From the NCBI GenBank assembly GCA_958299035.1, contig CATQJL010000316.1:4428674-4492673 (forward strand): a stretch of 64,000 nt of DNA. The letters are read 5' to 3'. Shown here in pieces: positions 61,817-64,000 of the stretch. Position 1 is the first letter of the stretch. Each line of letters begins with the position of its first letter. The translations under genes were made by a program, and so were the position numbers. The notes beneath the pieces are model-generated. The model did not search any database. It was not told the origin of the DNA and worked only from the letters and a program-made list of their open reading frames with translations. The stretch is from Cylicocyclus nassatus. Taxonomy: Eukaryota > Nematoda > Chromadorea > Rhabditida > Strongylidae.

Positions 61817-61888
61817 CTCCCCGGCCTGGAATTGAACCCAGGTCTCACATGTGACAGACGCGGATACTCACCACTATACTACCGAGGA
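61817..61888 (-). tRNA. tRNA-Asp (anticodon GTC)
   Basis: Seventy-two nt that fold into a full cloverleaf. Acceptor TCCTCGG pairs with CCGGGGA, followed by discriminator G. D arm contains TAGTATAGTGGTGA. Anticodon loop CTGTCAC gives GTC, read against GAC and GAT aspartate codons. The T arm has CTGGGTTCAATTCCAG. The anticodon stem uses G-U pairs but is complete. There is no intron. A TTTT run follows shortly after the 3' end (CATCTTTTGC), suiting RNA polymerase III termination, and the A and B boxes match consensus. It looks functional. Confidence 0.95.
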
Positions 61889-64000
61889 CCCTATGGGATA
61901 ACATAAGCTCACATTCCAACATTTATCACTTCACTTTTTATTATTTCAGTTGTCTTCTTTTGTATACTGGATGCTGACAGCTCCTTGGTTCTTACCCGGT
62001 AATTTGCTTATCGTAAGTTACGTACTTCACCCTCACGTATGCAAAAGATCGTAACATTCACTCATCGTTCTGTCAGTGCTATAACTGTCACTTACAAAGG
62101 TGAACAAAGGTATCATATAAAACTCTCTGATTACGATGTTAAACTGTAGCATTTCTTCTCATTCTCATGACTGCCTTTGGCTAAAGAAATACTTGGATAA
62201 AAGCGAGCGATCCCTTCCCCTTCAACCTTTGGAGCAACTGCAGGCCGCGTTCGAGGCCTGCAGGCCGTTCCGGCTTAGAAATGAAATGCTCTTGAGTTGA
62301 TCAAAGAGCAGTTGTGGACAACACAAAAGTGGCTAGTTGCTAAAAAGAGATGTGCTTTTTTGAGCATCGAAGTTCGAATGAATTTATGTGTATTTTGTCT
62401 GAAAAAGTCAGCAGAGAATGTTTTCCTTTTCCTCAAACTGTTAGTATAATTGAAAGTAATGAACTCCGTATGATAGCAAACTTCGCCCGATGTACTGCAA
62501 ATAGATGAACATTAAAGGGTTGGAAAGCTAGAAGTGTGGCCTTCCATGATGGAAGTTGCGAAGCCAGCACGTACGCTACCATGGTAAAACAACAAAGCGT
62601 CCATCATTCAAAGAAACTGCTACGCTTGATCAGCTTAAGTTTCAAAGCATAGTATAAAAAATGGAAGAAGGAATTGTCGCGACGGTGTCCGACATCATTC
62701 AAATTTTACGCTTGCACCTCTGGAATACAAAATCTTTGATTTGGCACAATTCAGATCCATTGATTCGCCAGATTTGACTTCATCTTGTATTTTGGATTCC
62801 AGGCCACCGGAGGTATATATAGAACTTGTAAAGATTTCTGATTAGAAAAAACGGCCCTTTTCCGTTGTTCGGACCAGGGCTCAGCAGAGGTGACGCTTTC
62901 ACATGCTGGATGTCGTTTTGTGGGAGGAAAGCAAAAGGGACTCGTAAAGTTCTCAGGAGTGATTTCCGCAAATTCAACAAAATACTAACAAGCACAAAAC
63001 TCTTAGTGAGCCCTAATTTTGAGCTCTAGCGTCATCATACCAGTAAAAGAAAGACTGAAATGTTATAAACACGATAAGTGCTTAGACCCGTGCGCATGGT
63101 TTTAATGTGTTAGACCACATTCTATATGCACAAAAAATAAATAATTAGTTCGTTCACAACCGTTAACCAATATTGAGAAACCAAATTTGCTGTGTATCTT
63201 CGCGACAACGGTAAAAAGCAAAATATGAAAATTAAGAAAAAATTATGTGAATGAGAGGATTTGTAAGCGTTTTTTCAATTGGTTGCTCCCGCGCAACTTG
63301 GGAGCACCTGAAGTTGCGCGGCACCCCACAAAGTCATAATTTTTTCCCTTTCACACATAATTTTTTCAAAATTTTTTTACATCAATCTATTCTTCTGCTC
63401 AAAATCTACCTATTTACTACCTTGATCCAGATTTCTTTTCTTCTGTTTTGCTATGACAACATTCGAAACCGCTTTTTTCACGTGCTGCTTTTTCACTTTT
63501 CCTTATCTTTTCTTACTTCCATTCACTCACCGTTCGCTGCAGTACATTAGCCGTACTTCTACAAACACCACAAAAAGTTATTTTGTAATCTTCTGCAATG
63601 GCAAGGGGGCTTCGTTTTCAAAATTTTTATCTGCGTTACCGGACATTCACACGATATGACTATAACAGCTCAAGATTTTGGTAAGCAAAAGATCCGCATC
63701 TGAAAGAGTAAGCAAGACTGTAAAAATTAAACATATTCTTGGAACTGGTTAAAGTGGATAATGAAAAACTAGTAATACGCGAACTGTAAACAAGATTTAT
63801 GAAAATTTACACACGCAGACCGTTGTTTAACTTCTTTCAAGAGGAACACCACCGACTCCATTAGATTTCAAGCACTATGGTATGAAAGCGAGAAAAAAAT
63901 AAACGAAGAGAGCAAGCAACAGTTCACATCCGGCTCAGCTCTGGGGTGGCTTTAGCACACTATAAAAGCTGGAGAAAACGTAGTTTTGTCATTCTATAGG
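61889..64000. other. no gene supported; small hairpins and a dispersed repeat
   Basis: CTGCAGGCC pairs with GGCCTGCAG at 62238-62263. CCGCGCAACTT pairs with AAGTTGCGCGG at 63289-63321. Positions 62873-62940 are the second copy of the repeat at 29890-29960. The remainder is AT-rich with chance frames. Confidence 0.45.

Overview
The window reads as nuclear DNA of a metazoan, most probably a nematode. The base composition is AT-rich. The best gene model has short introns (59, 379 and 728 nt) with GT donors and T-rich acceptors ending in CAG or TAG. That gene also begins right after a TTTTTCAG acceptor with a 13-nt leader, as expected of a spliced-leader trans-splice site. There are no bacterial operons, ribosome binding sites or CRISPR arrays, and no reading frame is longer than 165 codons. 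The nematode assignment is an inference from splice style, small introns and numerous poly-G/poly-C tracts; no species was recognised.

Genes are sparse. Two calls are firm: a four-exon minus-strand gene at 17.07-18.84 kb encoding a 195-residue, polar, acidic-tailed protein of unrecognised family, and a minus-strand tRNA-Asp(GTC) at 61.8 kb. Weaker calls are a two-exon small secreted protein at 12.7-13.0 kb (plus strand), a decayed coding region at 7.3-7.8 kb (minus), a frame-broken coding island at 13.95-14.19 kb (plus), an exon resembling the end of an immunoglobulin domain at 44.5 kb (minus), and a group of small minus-strand two-exon models at 57.4-59.4 kb. Many other open stretches exist but could not be separated from chance and are listed as rejected.

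Most structure in the window is repetitive. Miniature inverted-repeat elements lie at 9.6, 9.9, 12.2, 39.9 and 57.1 kb. One family of about 199 bp is present three times (21.1, 24.3 and 33.2 kb). A nested composite at 48.0-49.9 kb is bounded by mariner-like inverted ends and holds two separate long palindromes. A perfect 100-bp inverted repeat with a 20-bp loop sits at 55.2-55.4 kb. (GAAT)n/(ATTC)n tracts lie at 6.9, 31.9, 34.3 and 55.0 kb, and a tRNA-like sequence is embedded in a GCGGAAGTTCC-rich repeat at 60.8-61.3 kb. At least seventeen G or C homopolymers of 9-20 bases are scattered through otherwise AT-rich DNA. A very GC-rich spot at 20.03-20.30 kb stands about 1.2 kb upstream of the four-exon gene.

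The genes show no shared pathway. The window is best described as a repeat-rich, gene-poor stretch in which one ordinary gene and one tRNA are clear, several small gene models are plausible, and DNA-transposon-derived palindromes dominate the rest.
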